From Paracentrotus lividus (taxonomy: Eukaryota > Echinodermata > Echinoidea > Camarodonta > Echinidae), in assembly GCA_940671915.1 (NCBI GenBank), contig CALNVZ010002974.1:21265662-21329661 (forward strand): a stretch of DNA of 64,000 nt, in the 5' to 3' direction. The notes beneath the pieces are model-generated. The model made no database searches and was not told where the DNA came from. It saw only the letters and a program-made list of their open reading frames with translations. Below, one piece after another: positions 47,401 through 57,001 of the stretch. How positions within the stretch are numbered: the first letter of the stretch is position 1; each line of letters opens with the position of its first letter. The position numbers and the translations under genes were made by a program.

Positions 47401-48375
47401 TCGATTCAGCCTTTCGACTTTAAAGCCATGTTGATAGTGTAGCATGCTGTTTAGTATAAACAAGAGGCGATATTCTTAATACTTTATAGATGGCGCTATG
47501 GTACTTTCAAGAGTGAACTAAGAGGGTAACGAACTAAAAAGGGTGATCCACAACCAGTAGTTGTGTTTAATAAACCCCTCACAAAAAGTTCCGCAAATCG
47601 ACTTGGCCATTATTAATTTTCAGGTAGGCCTACGCTTTAGTTATTCCTGATATTCATACTATTGGAAAGATAATTTATTCCCTTTTTTATTGATATCCTA
47701 TTTATAATGATCGTGTCATGCTTCAATGCATTGAATATCAGAATATGATGAAAAGTAAAAGTCGAATGTTGCAAAATGCATTTATCAAAGTGAAGTTCCG
47801 CAACTCGATTTCAGACTTTAGGAGTATTTTCTCATTGTTTATATAATTTTATACCATTGTCAAGTCCATTCATTCCTCTTTTCAATGACACCCTAATTGT
47901 AACGATAGTATTGTTCTTGAATGCACAGATCAACTGAATGTTAGGACATGTCAGAAGTTAAATGTTGAAAATTGAATGCCTATTGTGAGTATTTTTGTCT
48001 ATTGCAAGCAATAACAATGCATTTCGCAATCTTTCACGTTTTACTTTGTATTATATTCATGAATTATGATCATTCAAACATGATGTTACTATTGCAATTA
48101 ATAGGGTATCAATAAAAAGAAGAATAAATGAACTTTTTAATGCTTTAAAATTATTAATAATTTAGGTTCACAGTTGTGTTACAGAAAGTTAAACTGAAAT
48201 TATCTTTCCCTTTGCCATGTATTCAGTTTGCATTCAGGGGTTCTGTGGACCCATGCTGATGCATGACATCACCATGACAAATTAGGTATCAATCAAGGGT
48301 CACGTAAATCAAAAACTAAAAGGATATTCATTGCATGGCCCTGGGTCTAATATCAGGAAATAACTGACACCACTG
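47401..48375. other. Noncoding stretch, nothing recognised
   Basis: AT-rich; no gene, clear repeat boundary or RNA gene was seen. Confidence 0.45.
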
Positions 48376-48740
48376 GTAATTATTGTGGAGTGGCGCAAAT
48401 AATCTCTGGAATCGATCTTGGGCTCCAATACAGATTGAATAGCGCCGTCTGAAGTTCAACCACGTAATATACGCCTAACCAGAGACAACGGCTGTTATTG
48501 GAAAAATGATATACCTTTTTTCGCGTCTCACTCACCCCCCCCCCCCCCCGCCCACTGCCCCGCCCACCCCTTCCCCGCCTATCGCTTGGCCGGCTTGACG
48601 TAAACAAGAAAGAAAGAAGAAACATACTGTACAAAAATCTGAAATCATAATTTGCCCCCCCCCCCATCTCTCATGAAATCCTGGGTCGGTGCCTGACCAT
48701 GGATTTTGGTGCCCTACTCAATCACCAACCGTCTCCCGTA
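48376..48740. repeat. Dispersed repeat with C runs, copy 1
   Basis: It begins AATTATTGTGGAGTGGCGCA, includes AATAATCTCTGGAATCGATC and GATTGAATAGCGCCG, a long C-rich run (48535-48578), GCTTGGCCGGC, and CATGAAATCCTGGGTCGG. The same blocks in the same order recur at 51240-51800. Single-strand C runs make assembly errors likely here. Confidence 0.7.
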
Positions 48741-48745
48741 GACAT

Positions 48746-49336
48746 TTAAAGGGGAATCCAACCCAAGGAGAGAATCAACCTTACAGGAAAGAGGAAAATG
48801 AGAGGAGCAATCTAAAAAAGTTTCATCAAAATCGGATATAAAATAAGAGAGTTATGGAAGTTTGAAAAGTCTAGTTGTTCCTTCTATGGGATCCTCAAAT
48901 TGGCAACATTGACTTCAAAATGGCCGATCTCATGGACATCTCTCCATTCATTTTGTACACAAATTTTCAGATTTTCCCATTTTTTTCTTTCAAAATTTGT
49001 CTTCTTTACTTCTGAGCTCAAAATATGTCGTGGGAAAATATATTTCACACAACATATGTTGAGCTCAGAAGGAGGTAAGATATATTTCGAAAGAAAATGG
49101 GAAAATCTGAAAATTTGTGTACAAAATGAATGGAGAGTTGTCCATGAGATCGGCCATTTTGAATCCGATGATGCCAACATGATTTGAGGATCCCATAGAA
49201 GGAACAACTAGACTTTTCAAACTTCCATAACTCTCTTATTTTATAACCGATTTTGATGAAACTTTTTTTAGATTGCTCCTCTCATTTTCCTCTTTCCTGT
49301 AAGGTTGATTCTCTCCTTGGGTTGGATTCCCCTTAA
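48746..49336. mobile_element. TTAA/TAA-flanked large palindromic element, family 3
   Basis: The ends AGGGGAATCCAACCCAAGG and CCTTGGGTTGGATTCCCCT start arms of about 270 bp that are reverse complements with few differences, around a short centre near 49040. The flank is TTAA on the left (48746-48749) and TTAA on the right (49333-49336); a TAA duplication gives the cleaner ends. The arms contain CAAAATGGCCGATCTCATGG. The two opposed 95-107-codon frames across it are palindrome artefacts. Confidence 0.85.
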
Positions 49337-49374
49337 GCCATACTAGACCACCAGTCACCTACCATGGATGTTAC

Positions 49375-49625
49375 ACCTCTAAAAACTGAAGTGCTGTTTT
49401 TAGCTCTTCAGAGGCTGAAATCTGCACTTTTTTAGAGCTTGCGTAGTGACTGCACTAAAATGTGCTGTTTAACTGCACTCAAAGTGCTGTTTTAGCACTT
49501 TCACGTGAGCTGAACTTTCAGCAAAAATGGGCAAAAACGGCGTGACAGCGTTGGGATTCGAACCTGGGTCCCCTGCATGAGAAGCGCTGACGAGCACGTT
49601 AGGCCAATTCACATCTCACGATTGC
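49375..49625 (-). repeat. tRNA-derived SINE, minus strand
   Basis: On the minus strand a tRNA-like head occupies about 49625-49540: A-box-like TGGCCTAACGTG and a canonical B box GGTTCGAATCC (49556-49566). The body follows at about 49530-49375 with repeated GTGCTAAAACAGCACTTT-like motifs. It is not an intact tRNA because the acceptor stem does not pair. A SINE is the simplest reading. Confidence 0.55.
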
Positions 49626-50013
49626 TAGCAGGTCATATTGTTGGATGATGAGCTTTCTTCAAATTTGCCATAATCATCTACTATGCTGTCATAATTATAT
49701 GGAGATAGCGAAAAAATTTAAAATGTTCAAAATTACATTTTGGCTGAATTATTAAAGTACGTTTCAGGTCATTTTAAGGTCATGTGTCGTCATGTTGGGG
49801 TATAGTAAAAGGGTGGAGGCGTTACATTTTGGAGGAAAAATTATCACATTTTTTCACATAGCAGGAACATGATGTTCAGTCATGAACTGTGCAATAATTC
49901 ATATTGTAGATTATTTATCAGGCTATACATGTCTGTGAAGTTTCAACTTTGTTATGCTCATAGTTTTAATACAAAGATAACTTGAGTGGAGGATCCTACG
50001 GTGGAGGCACGTG

Positions 50014-50578
50014 TTAAAGGAGAATTGTCCCTTTTATAGATAGTTGGCTTACTGTGGATGTAGAAAAATCAAATAAGCACATTAGTGAAGATTTGGGGAA
50101 AAATTTGAATATTGAGATCTCTAATGACATAGGAAATCTCCCATTGGCAACGCGGTCACCATTTGTGATGTCACAAAGGGAGAACTCCCCATTATGGTGT
50201 GCACAAAAACTATTCAAAATGTCTCTTTTATTTTCATTCTAATGATAAAACAGCTTTTCTTTTCATGATATATTATGACTTTCATATATTACAAGTCATC
50301 CCATAAAAAGATTCTTTATTCTCCCTTTAGAATCAAGAAAAAAGAGGATTTTAGTACAATGTGCACAATAGATATGGGGAAAATCTCCCTGCATTACATC
50401 ACACATCATGGTCGCGTTGCCAATTGGAGGATCTCCATATCATAAGTGATCTCAAAATTTAAAAATTCATATCTCTCTTATTCATTGCCTGATTTTTCTG
50501 AAACTCTCCCAATAAGTTTTGGGGGTTTGTCTCCATTCACTGAAGCTAAATTTCTCTGAGGGGATAATTCACCTTTAA
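50014..50578. mobile_element. TTAA-flanked non-autonomous element, family 4
   Basis: TTAA at 50014-50017 and 50575-50578 flanks inverted ends AGGAGAATTGTCCC and GGGGATAATTCACCT. Inner arms are diverged inverted repeats (AAATCTCCCATTGGCAACGC against GCGTTGCCAATTGGAGGATC). The element is 557 bp and noncoding. It lies 680 bp from the family 3 element, and both share an AGG-type start next to TTAA. Confidence 0.75.
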
Positions 50579-50849
50579 AGCATAGGAAGTTCCCATTTTT
50601 GTTACTTTCTTATTCTCTCTTGCGTTATATCTTTGCAGGCAATAGGTCTTATGGGTTGAGAGGTATATCATTCTCTTTCGAATTTACCTGGTTTTAGATA
50701 AATGTGAAGCAGATTTTCTTTGGATGCATGTAGATACACGATTAATAAGTGGAAACATATTACTTGCAATAAACTTTGTTTGAGTTGTAATTCAAGTGTA
50801 AAAGACAGGATTTCTACCCTTTTGCACTATTTTTGTCTCCTTATTTGAC

Positions 50850-51219
50850 ACCCTTTTTAATTGGCTATCAAATAAAAAATAATATGATTCTTGGGGGAAA
50901 AGGTTTATATGTATATGAAGCTCATATCATCAACTATCATTATGACACAAAAAATTCTGAAAATAACGTATTCTTCAGTGAGCAATGCCCACTTTCGTGA
51001 AGGACACAAAAGACAGCCTGTGCAGGAATTCGCTATTCATTTATCACCTTTGTATGGCACGCCAGTGGGGAATCAAAGAATAATGGAATGACTCAGCTAA
51101 CAGAGTAAAAGATATATCGAAAGTCAGAAATAAATAATCGAAATTATACACAAATTTTGGATCCCTCTTGGCGTGCCATACAAAGGTGATAAATGAATAC
51201 CGAATTCCTGCGCAGGCTA
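50850..51219. repeat. Diverged copy of the 58-59 kb repeat plus a foldback
   Basis: The part at 50860-51060 aligns with both repeat units at 58.37-58.54 and 59.03-59.20 kb (ATCAAATAAAAAATA, GAAGCTCATA, TGAGCAATGCCCACTTTCGT, GAATTCGCTATTCATTTATC). From 51015 to 51219 it is also a foldback: GCCTGTGCAGGAATTCG through CTTTGTATGGCACGCCA is mirrored by TGGCGTGCCATACAAAGG through CGAATTCCTGCGCAGGC. Confidence 0.65.
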
Positions 51220-51239
51220 ATTTTTGTGCACCATAGGCA

Positions 51240-51800
51240 ATATTATTGTAGAGTGGCCCAAATAATCTCTGGAACCGATCTTTGGCTCCAACACAGATTG
51301 AATAGCGCCGCCAAAAGCTCGACCACCTAACATTTTATTTTCAACCATTCCTCGATCAAATAAACGGTGAATTAAAAAAAAAGAAGTAATTCTCCAACTT
51401 CCATGCCATTAACATATCAGATCATGTTCACCCACCTGCTAAACAACTGGCCACAATCAGGCGCAGATCAAGGGGGGGGGGGCGGATCCAGCCCCCCTTA
51501 CCTAAACCAAATTTTTATTTTTTTAAGTGCCTAAAATCTGGTATTTACCCAACCCCGTTTGATTAAAAAGGGGAAGCGTATTATTGATCGATTACTGACC
51601 CAAGTGAGCGACTTAAGTCTTCCCTGTGGTTGTTATTTGAAGGGGGGAAACACGATTTCCTTTTTTTTTAACGCCCCCCCCCTTCCCCGCTCATTGCTTG
51701 GCCGGCGTGAGTAAAATTGAATATAAAAATCTGAAATTCCCATTTGCTCCATGAAATCCTGAATCCACGCCTGGTCGATTGTTGGTGCCCTATTCACTAA
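51240..51800. repeat. Dispersed repeat with G/C runs, copy 2
   Basis: Shares with 48376-48740 the blocks ATTATTGTAGAGTGG, AATAATCTCTGGAACCGATC, GATTGAATAGCGCCG, a C run, GCTTGGCCGGC and CATGAAATCCTGAATCCACG. Between them lies a G run followed by GCGGATCCAGCCCCCC (51471-51497). CAGGCGCAGATCAAGG (51457) and CTGAATCCACGCCTGG (51760-51775) form diverged inverted ends of an inner element. Confidence 0.65.
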
Positions 51801-51824
51801 CAAAATGGCTGCCCCTCCAATCTT

Positions 51825-52880
51825 TGTCTCCTCAGATCCTTCCGACGCCTCCGATAGTGTTGATGCCCTCCTTCGCGGCCCCACCGACCACCTAGATGTA
51901 CCATCCTCCATTTAGATGCCTCCCTGATCCATCATCCACCTGTCGATGTCAGTGGCCCCATCCAACAACTCGCCATCTACTATAGATGTCCCCATCCTCA
52001 GATGAACAAAAGCCCCTAGGCTAAGTTCACGACAATCTGCGTCCCATATATAGTTACGCTGTAACATACTGCCTAGCATACTGTTCCCTTCCAGGTGTCA
52101 CTGACAGTTTCTCGTGGTACTTATATGTTTCTCCCTTTCATCCTGAGGGCCCATGCGTGCACCACCAGGTACTACTCAAGTCCTACTCTTGATGCTCTCC
52201 TCCGCCACCGATCGCCATGGCGAGATGATGTTGACGTCCCCACCGACACCCACCTGTTACACCGGTAATGTCGCAGCGACACATAATGCGCGACGCATAA
52301 TGTCAAACGTCTTCTTGGACCAACCTTTGACGTCATCATCCGCAGACGTGACTGGGATTCGAACGTCGGTCCTTACCCGTATTAGTTTGGTGACTAATTT
52401 TTTTTCCATAATGTATCTATTCAAATGTTCCCCCCCCCCCCACCTCCCTCTCTCTCTCTCTCTCCCTCTCGAAATCGGCCTGCAACTCATACGAATCAAA
52501 CGCAGGTTCGAATCAAGTCACGTCTTTCAAATGGTGACGTCAAAGGTTTGCCCACACGTAAATAATGCTTTGGTGTGACAGTATACGCGTCGCTCCTACA
52601 TTACCGTTGTAAGTCTCTACCATCTTCCTATGGTCATGATGGTGTTGATGCCTCGCTGGACGACCATCTACCTGCTGATGTCATCTACCCATCCAACAAC
52701 TCGCCATCTATATATGATAATTCATCCCTCTGATGATAAGATGAAGTTACCCCTGTTTAACTTACAGCCCTCTCCAGTTCCCCTCTTAGGTGTCACCTGA
52801 CAGTTCATCGTGGTACCCTATCAGGTGATAATGTTTCCCCCTTTCAGCTTAATGGCCCCTGCGGTGCAGCACCTTCCATG
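51825..52880. repeat. Diverged direct duplication, split by an inverted-repeat element
   Basis: Blocks at 51950-52180 recur in order at about 52685-52880: CATCCAACAACTCGCCATCT, AGGTGTCACTGACAGTT, CTCGTGGTAC and GGGCCCATGCGTGCACCACC (each diverged). The spacing is about 700 bp. The composition is C-rich and unlike the flanks. Between the copies sits the element at 52263-52606. Confidence 0.6.
52263..52606. mobile_element. 344-bp inverted-repeat element containing tRNA B-box-like motifs
   Basis: The left end CGGTAATGTCGCAGCGAC matches in reverse complement the right end GTCGCTCCTACATTACCG-type sequence. Farther in, ACCTTTGACGTCATCATCCG, AGACGTGACTGGGATTCGAA is mirrored by TTCGAATCAAGTCACGTCTT and GGTGACGTCAAAGG. 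GTTCGAATC, the core of a polymerase III B box, therefore occurs in both arms in opposite orientation. A CT-rich block lies in the centre (52429-52470). Confidence 0.7.
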
Positions 52881-53080
52881 ACTATACAGTTCCGATCAAG
52901 TACAGCAGACAACGATCCGTCAGAGTCGACGTACTGTTTTACTGGAGTGCCCTGGACTGTAGCCCATACTTATCTTATGGTCTCATCTTTTCTAATATGT
53001 CTTCCCACCCTCAGACCATTATCACCCCATGCCCATATCTTCCATAGAATCTTCTGTTTAGACGATTACGTAATGTAAAT

Positions 53081-53082
<2 letters not shown>

Positions 53083-53120
<38 letters not shown>

Positions 53121-53292
53121 TCGGAGGAGTCTCTGAGATGGATTTGTGGACTACTTTGAGACGGTCTTAGATTACCGACTCATGAAAACGTCGGGGACTC
53201 AGGAGACGTCTCGGAGACGTCTCCGCAAACCGTTTCAAGTAGTCCCAAATTACGTCTCAAATCAGTCTCTGCGAAGTGAGATACCACCAGTA
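53083..53292. mobile_element. GGTGGTATCTCACTT MITE family, copy 3, left part replaced by poly(A)
   Basis: A run of about 35 A (53083-53117) leads straight into GTATCGGAGGAGTCTCTGAG and the rest of a family member ending AAGTGAGATACCACCA at 53289. In the other copies a short A run sits at the same place (ATAAAAAAGTATCAGAGACG at 28.2 kb). The A run here is therefore probably an expansion of that internal run with loss of the left end. Confidence 0.7.
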
Positions 53293-53645
53293 CATAAATT
53301 GACTATCTATATTGTTGTATTTATTCCTTAGTCTGATGCTAATAATCTTGTATTCATCAGCATGTACTTATATTTTATGAATATGTATTTCTCATGTAGT
53401 GTTGTATCTTTATAAATATGTATATATTCATGTATACTAGCGCCATGAGCATCACACCTGACGGACTTGAGCGCTTTACAAGAAGCCACCATTAATAAAG
53501 ATTAGCATATTGTCAACACGGACAAGCCTTCGGTTGTCAGAACCTTGGTATGCACCAATCAATATAACTAAGAAATATCGTGGCAAAAAAAAAAACCAAC
53601 TCCTGTTCTACTTCCAATGATTGTGTTTTTGAAGTATAGTTTTAG

Positions 53646-53920
53646 TTAAGGTTGGTATCTCACTCGCGGAGACGTCTCCGCGCAGACAGAAAGAAAAATT
53701 TCGTCCTCCGCGACCGGATAAAAAGTATTTAGAGACGTCTCCGATATCATGTCTCGGAGACGGGTTTGGGACTACTTCAGACTTTTTTCATAAATTGTCG
53801 CGGAGAAGTCTCGGAAACGTCTGGGAGACGTCTCTATTACTTTTTATCCCTTGCGAAGACGAAATTTTCATTCTGTCGCGGAGTGCGGAGACGTCTCCGC
53901 GAAGTGAGATACCACCCTTA
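53646..53920. mobile_element. GGTGGTATCTCACTT MITE family, copy 4
   Basis: A 269-bp element (53649-53917) flanked by TTA (53646-53648, 53918-53920). The ends are AGGTTGGTATCTCACTCGCG and CGAAGTGAGATACCACCC. It has many CGGAGACGTCTCCG palindromes and a central GGGACTACTTCAGAC that mirrors the AGTAGTCCCAAAT motif of the other copies. It lies about 350 bp from copy 3. Confidence 0.85.
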
Positions 53921-54427
53921 CTTTTACTGTGAAGAGCAACTAAGGCCTATATATTATTATTATAATTTTTGAAACACATAATTGCTAAAACTAGTGAATG
54001 CGAGCAGAGATGTGACACGGTTGAATTTTCTTACTAGATGTTAATATATTGAAAATCTCAATAACCAATATACTTAGTTATTTATTATTTATCCATGTTT
54101 CTTTTCTGGTGACATAGTAACCAGTATTAAACAACCTGAATAAAAGAAATGAACATGGAATCCCAGTTTGCATACATTAATTGTGCTATGTCAGGCAAGC
54201 CCTGGGCAAGCCTTCAGTTGCAAGAACAATCTTTGTTTAAAAAGTATTGCATACAATAATATAATAGCTTAGTAAACTGGTCTATTGCCGCATAGACTTT
54301 TTCACATTACACATATCAGTTAGACCTACATACCACCGATAATTGTAGGCTATACCTGTCTTGTTACGTATGTGGCCTCATGAAAGTAAAATATGTACCA
54401 GGAATAATTGGCACTCAACATCAACAA

Positions 54428-55245
54428 TCAAAGCGGATCTAGAGCGGGGTGTGGGGGTTGCAACCCCCCCCCAAAAAAAAAATAAAATCTGAGGACCATT
54501 TTTTTTTTTTTTATCTTATCTTTTTTTAACTGTAATTTTATTTATTGTTTATGTATTATTTTATTATCATATTCATCATCATATTATTATTATATTTCTT
54601 TTTTGGGGGGGGAGGAGAGGAGGTGGGCGAACAAATAGAAAGTACTAGAAAATGCCTGTTTATAATTTCATATATCTTTAAACCCAATATTTTCGGTCGC
54701 GCTTCGCGCTCGCAGAATACTTAATAGGGTCTACAATACACAATTATCTAAAAAAAAATAATATTAATACTAGAAAGTGCCCTTTATTTATTCCATATAT
54801 CTTTTATAAACCCAAATTTTCGGCTCGCGCTTCGCGCTCGCTATACTTAAATCAAAATCCACAAATAACTTCAATTTTGAGCTCAAAAATTTTTCAGCTC
54901 GCGCTTCGCCGCTCGCAGATACTAATAGGGTCTGCAATACAAATTATCTTTTAAAAAATTAATTAATACTAAAAAAAGTGCCCCTTTATTTATTCCATAT
55001 ATCTATTTATAACCCAAAATTTTCGGCTCGCGCTTCGCGCTCCTGCCTATCATATGCCACAAAAATAACTCCAACTCTAAATTGTTAAATAATTCCTCGT
55101 TTAGGTCAGTATAGCCTATGAAGTCGGGGATTGTCTAAAACTCGGCGCTCCGCGCTCGTTTGCTCGCTCCGCTTCGCAAGATTTTTTTTTCACATCCCTC
55201 AACCCCCCCCCCCCTTGGAAAACCTAATCCGCCCTCTGACATCAT
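54428..55245. repeat. Tandem array with GCGCTTCGCGCTCGC cores inside a G/C-run-bounded repeat
   Basis: Four copies of TTTTCGGCTCGCGCTTCGCG-type cores lie near 54690, 54817, 54890 and 55018, alternating with AT-rich spacers that include TTTATTTATTCCATATATCT and AATAGGGTCTRCAATAC. The spacings (about 127, 73 and 128 bp) suggest a higher-order unit of about 200 bp. A fifth degenerate CTCGGCGCTCCGCGCTCG lies near 55140. The outer ends (GCGGATCTAGAGCGGGG at 54433; CCCCTTGG then AATCCGCCCTCTG at 55225) look like diverged inverted repeats. Confidence 0.75.
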
Positions 55246-55316
55246 TCACTAATACATGATTGTGCTACCTGATACACGCATTCCCAGGCCATGGATAATA
55301 ACAATCATTCTAGGCC

Positions 55317-55420
55317 TGCTTGCACTAGCAAGTTGAGGCTAAAAATATGCGCGCTTATTGGTGGATCGGGGAAAAAAACACGGAAAAGAAAACCGGCTCC
55401 TGCACTAGCCTCAAGCTATA
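55317..55420 (+). repeat. Second copy of the 2.52-kb TGCACTAGC repeat
   Basis: TTGCACTAGCAAGTTGAGGC, GGATCGGGGAAAAAAACACG, GAAAACCGGCTCCTGCACTA and GCCTCAAGCT match, in order and with substitutions, 2523-2632. The element is about 100 bp with diverged inverted ends. It lies just upstream of the fucosyltransferase. Confidence 0.6.
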
Positions 55421-55702
55421 TTATACGTGTTACAATAAATTACCAAGCATGGTTTTCTTTGGTGTTACTTTGAAATAATTATTGAGCCCAAGAAAAATGA
55501 ACGTAACTGATTTTGGCCTTCACTATTTAAAGTCATGTACCGTGATGACCTCGCTTGGCCTATACTAGTCGGCATTATAGTGGGTTTTTCGTTGTATTCC
55601 ATCCTGACGGGATCCCTTTCCCATCAGTGCTCATAATTTCAAAATCATTCCACGACTTGATTATCAAAGAGTATTATTTCTAATCAATCACATATTTAAC
55701 GG

Positions 55703-56998
55703 TTGAATACGAACGAATTGAATCTTGAAACATGCCACAATGAGATCGCGACGAATATTACCGCAAAAATCTTCTTATTTTGTTTTGGAATCTTGGTGTT
55801 ATATTGTGAATTCCCACCTATGACTCAAACGTTTGATTTTACGCAAGGTTTTTCGCAGATCACTCCCAGCGGTCATATCAATCTGACTGAGAGCACATCT
55901 GCTGCCGCTGATTGTTAGGAAATAAGTTTAGAGAATCAAGGCCACACGACAAAGACTACCGAAAGGGTCTTTCAAAACCAGCTCCGCACCCAAGTTCCTT
56001 GTGTCCGTTCAAAGTTAGTTCTGACAGAGGACCGCGGACGCGAGATTTTCCACAAAGCCGCAAGATATCAAATGTCCAGGATTAGACTGTAGTCTTCGGT
56101 ATATTGAAGATACCAGCTATGAAACGATGGCGAAGAGTGATGCTGTCATATGGTGGCATGGAGTTAATTGGGAGGATATGCTGAACAGACGGCCACCCAA
56201 TCAAGTTTGGGTATTTTACACGTTGGAGAGTCCTTACCCTTATTGGGATGCACCTATGCCTCCGAGGAATAATTCCCATCTATACAACTACACCATCACC
56301 TACCGGCGGGCTTCAACCATACAAACGCCCTATGGTAGTTATGACAGCAAACGACCACAAGTTTCTGCAGATGATAATCGAAATTGGGCCCAGGGAAAGA
56401 CTGGATTGGTTGCTTGGATGGCATCAAATTGTAAACGCACTTCATGGAAAGTACTGACTATTGTCAGGAGCTTTGCACAATCATATCAAAGAGAGCATCC
56501 TACGGAGGATGTGGAAAGTTAAGATGTCCTCGTGGTTCCAAATATTGCTGGGAGAGAATCCGCTCCTATAAGTTCTATCTCGCGTTGGAAAACAACCTAT
56601 GTGAGGATTACATAACAGAAAAGTTCTGGCAGAATTCTTTAAACAACGACGTTGTACCTATAGTGTACGGCGCACCGAAGGAAGACTACCTGATAGCTGC
56701 ACCACCAAATTCGTTCATTCATCTTGAGGATTTCAATTCCTTTTCCGAACTTACCGACTACCTCCATCTTTTGGATTCAAACGACACCTTGTACAATTCC
56801 TTTTTCGACTGGAAAAGGCATGGATCGGTGAGGGAAAAGCTTCTTGTGACCCCGACTGTTCTCTGTCAACTACTCTTGAAAATGAGAAAGTCAGAGGACG
56901 ATTTGGTTCATGGAAAGCAAGCAGGAGAAACGGTAAACCTAGCCGAATGGTGGTGTCCTTCCTGCAGGGAACCATCAGGTTTCCCTCACGATTTCTAA
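55703..56998 (+). pseudogene. GT10 alpha-1,3-fucosyltransferase, intronless and broken
   Basis: Members of this family move fucose from GDP-fucose to N-acetylglucosamine of glycans in the Golgi and are type II membrane proteins. An upstream hydrophobic stretch (KIFLFCFGILVLY, about 55766-55804) fits the membrane anchor, then a stem follows, but that frame stops at 55916-55918. The catalytic part resumes in another frame from about 56026 (KCPGLDCSL, SDAVIWWHGVNW, QVWVFYTLESPYPYW, NYTITYRR, GLVAWMASNC). It shifts again near 56440 and continues to a stop at 56996-56998 with YKFYLALENNLCEDYITEKF, VVPIVYG, FIHLEDF and CPSC. The donor-binding ENN..C.DYITEKF and VPIVYG motifs are intact. No in-frame ATG opens the anchor frame; an ATG at 55740 (MRSRR...) lies in a different frame, separated by an A5 run. 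At least two, probably three, frame changes plus a stop argue for a pseudogene, unless the assembly has indel errors. Single-exon genes are common in this family. Confidence 0.85.
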
Positions 56999-57001
56999 AA
57001 A

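Noticed and set aside
48884-49207. Two opposed open frames of about 100 codons with similar peptides
   Set aside because: They lie in the two arms of a palindrome; the similarity is a consequence of the inverted repeat.
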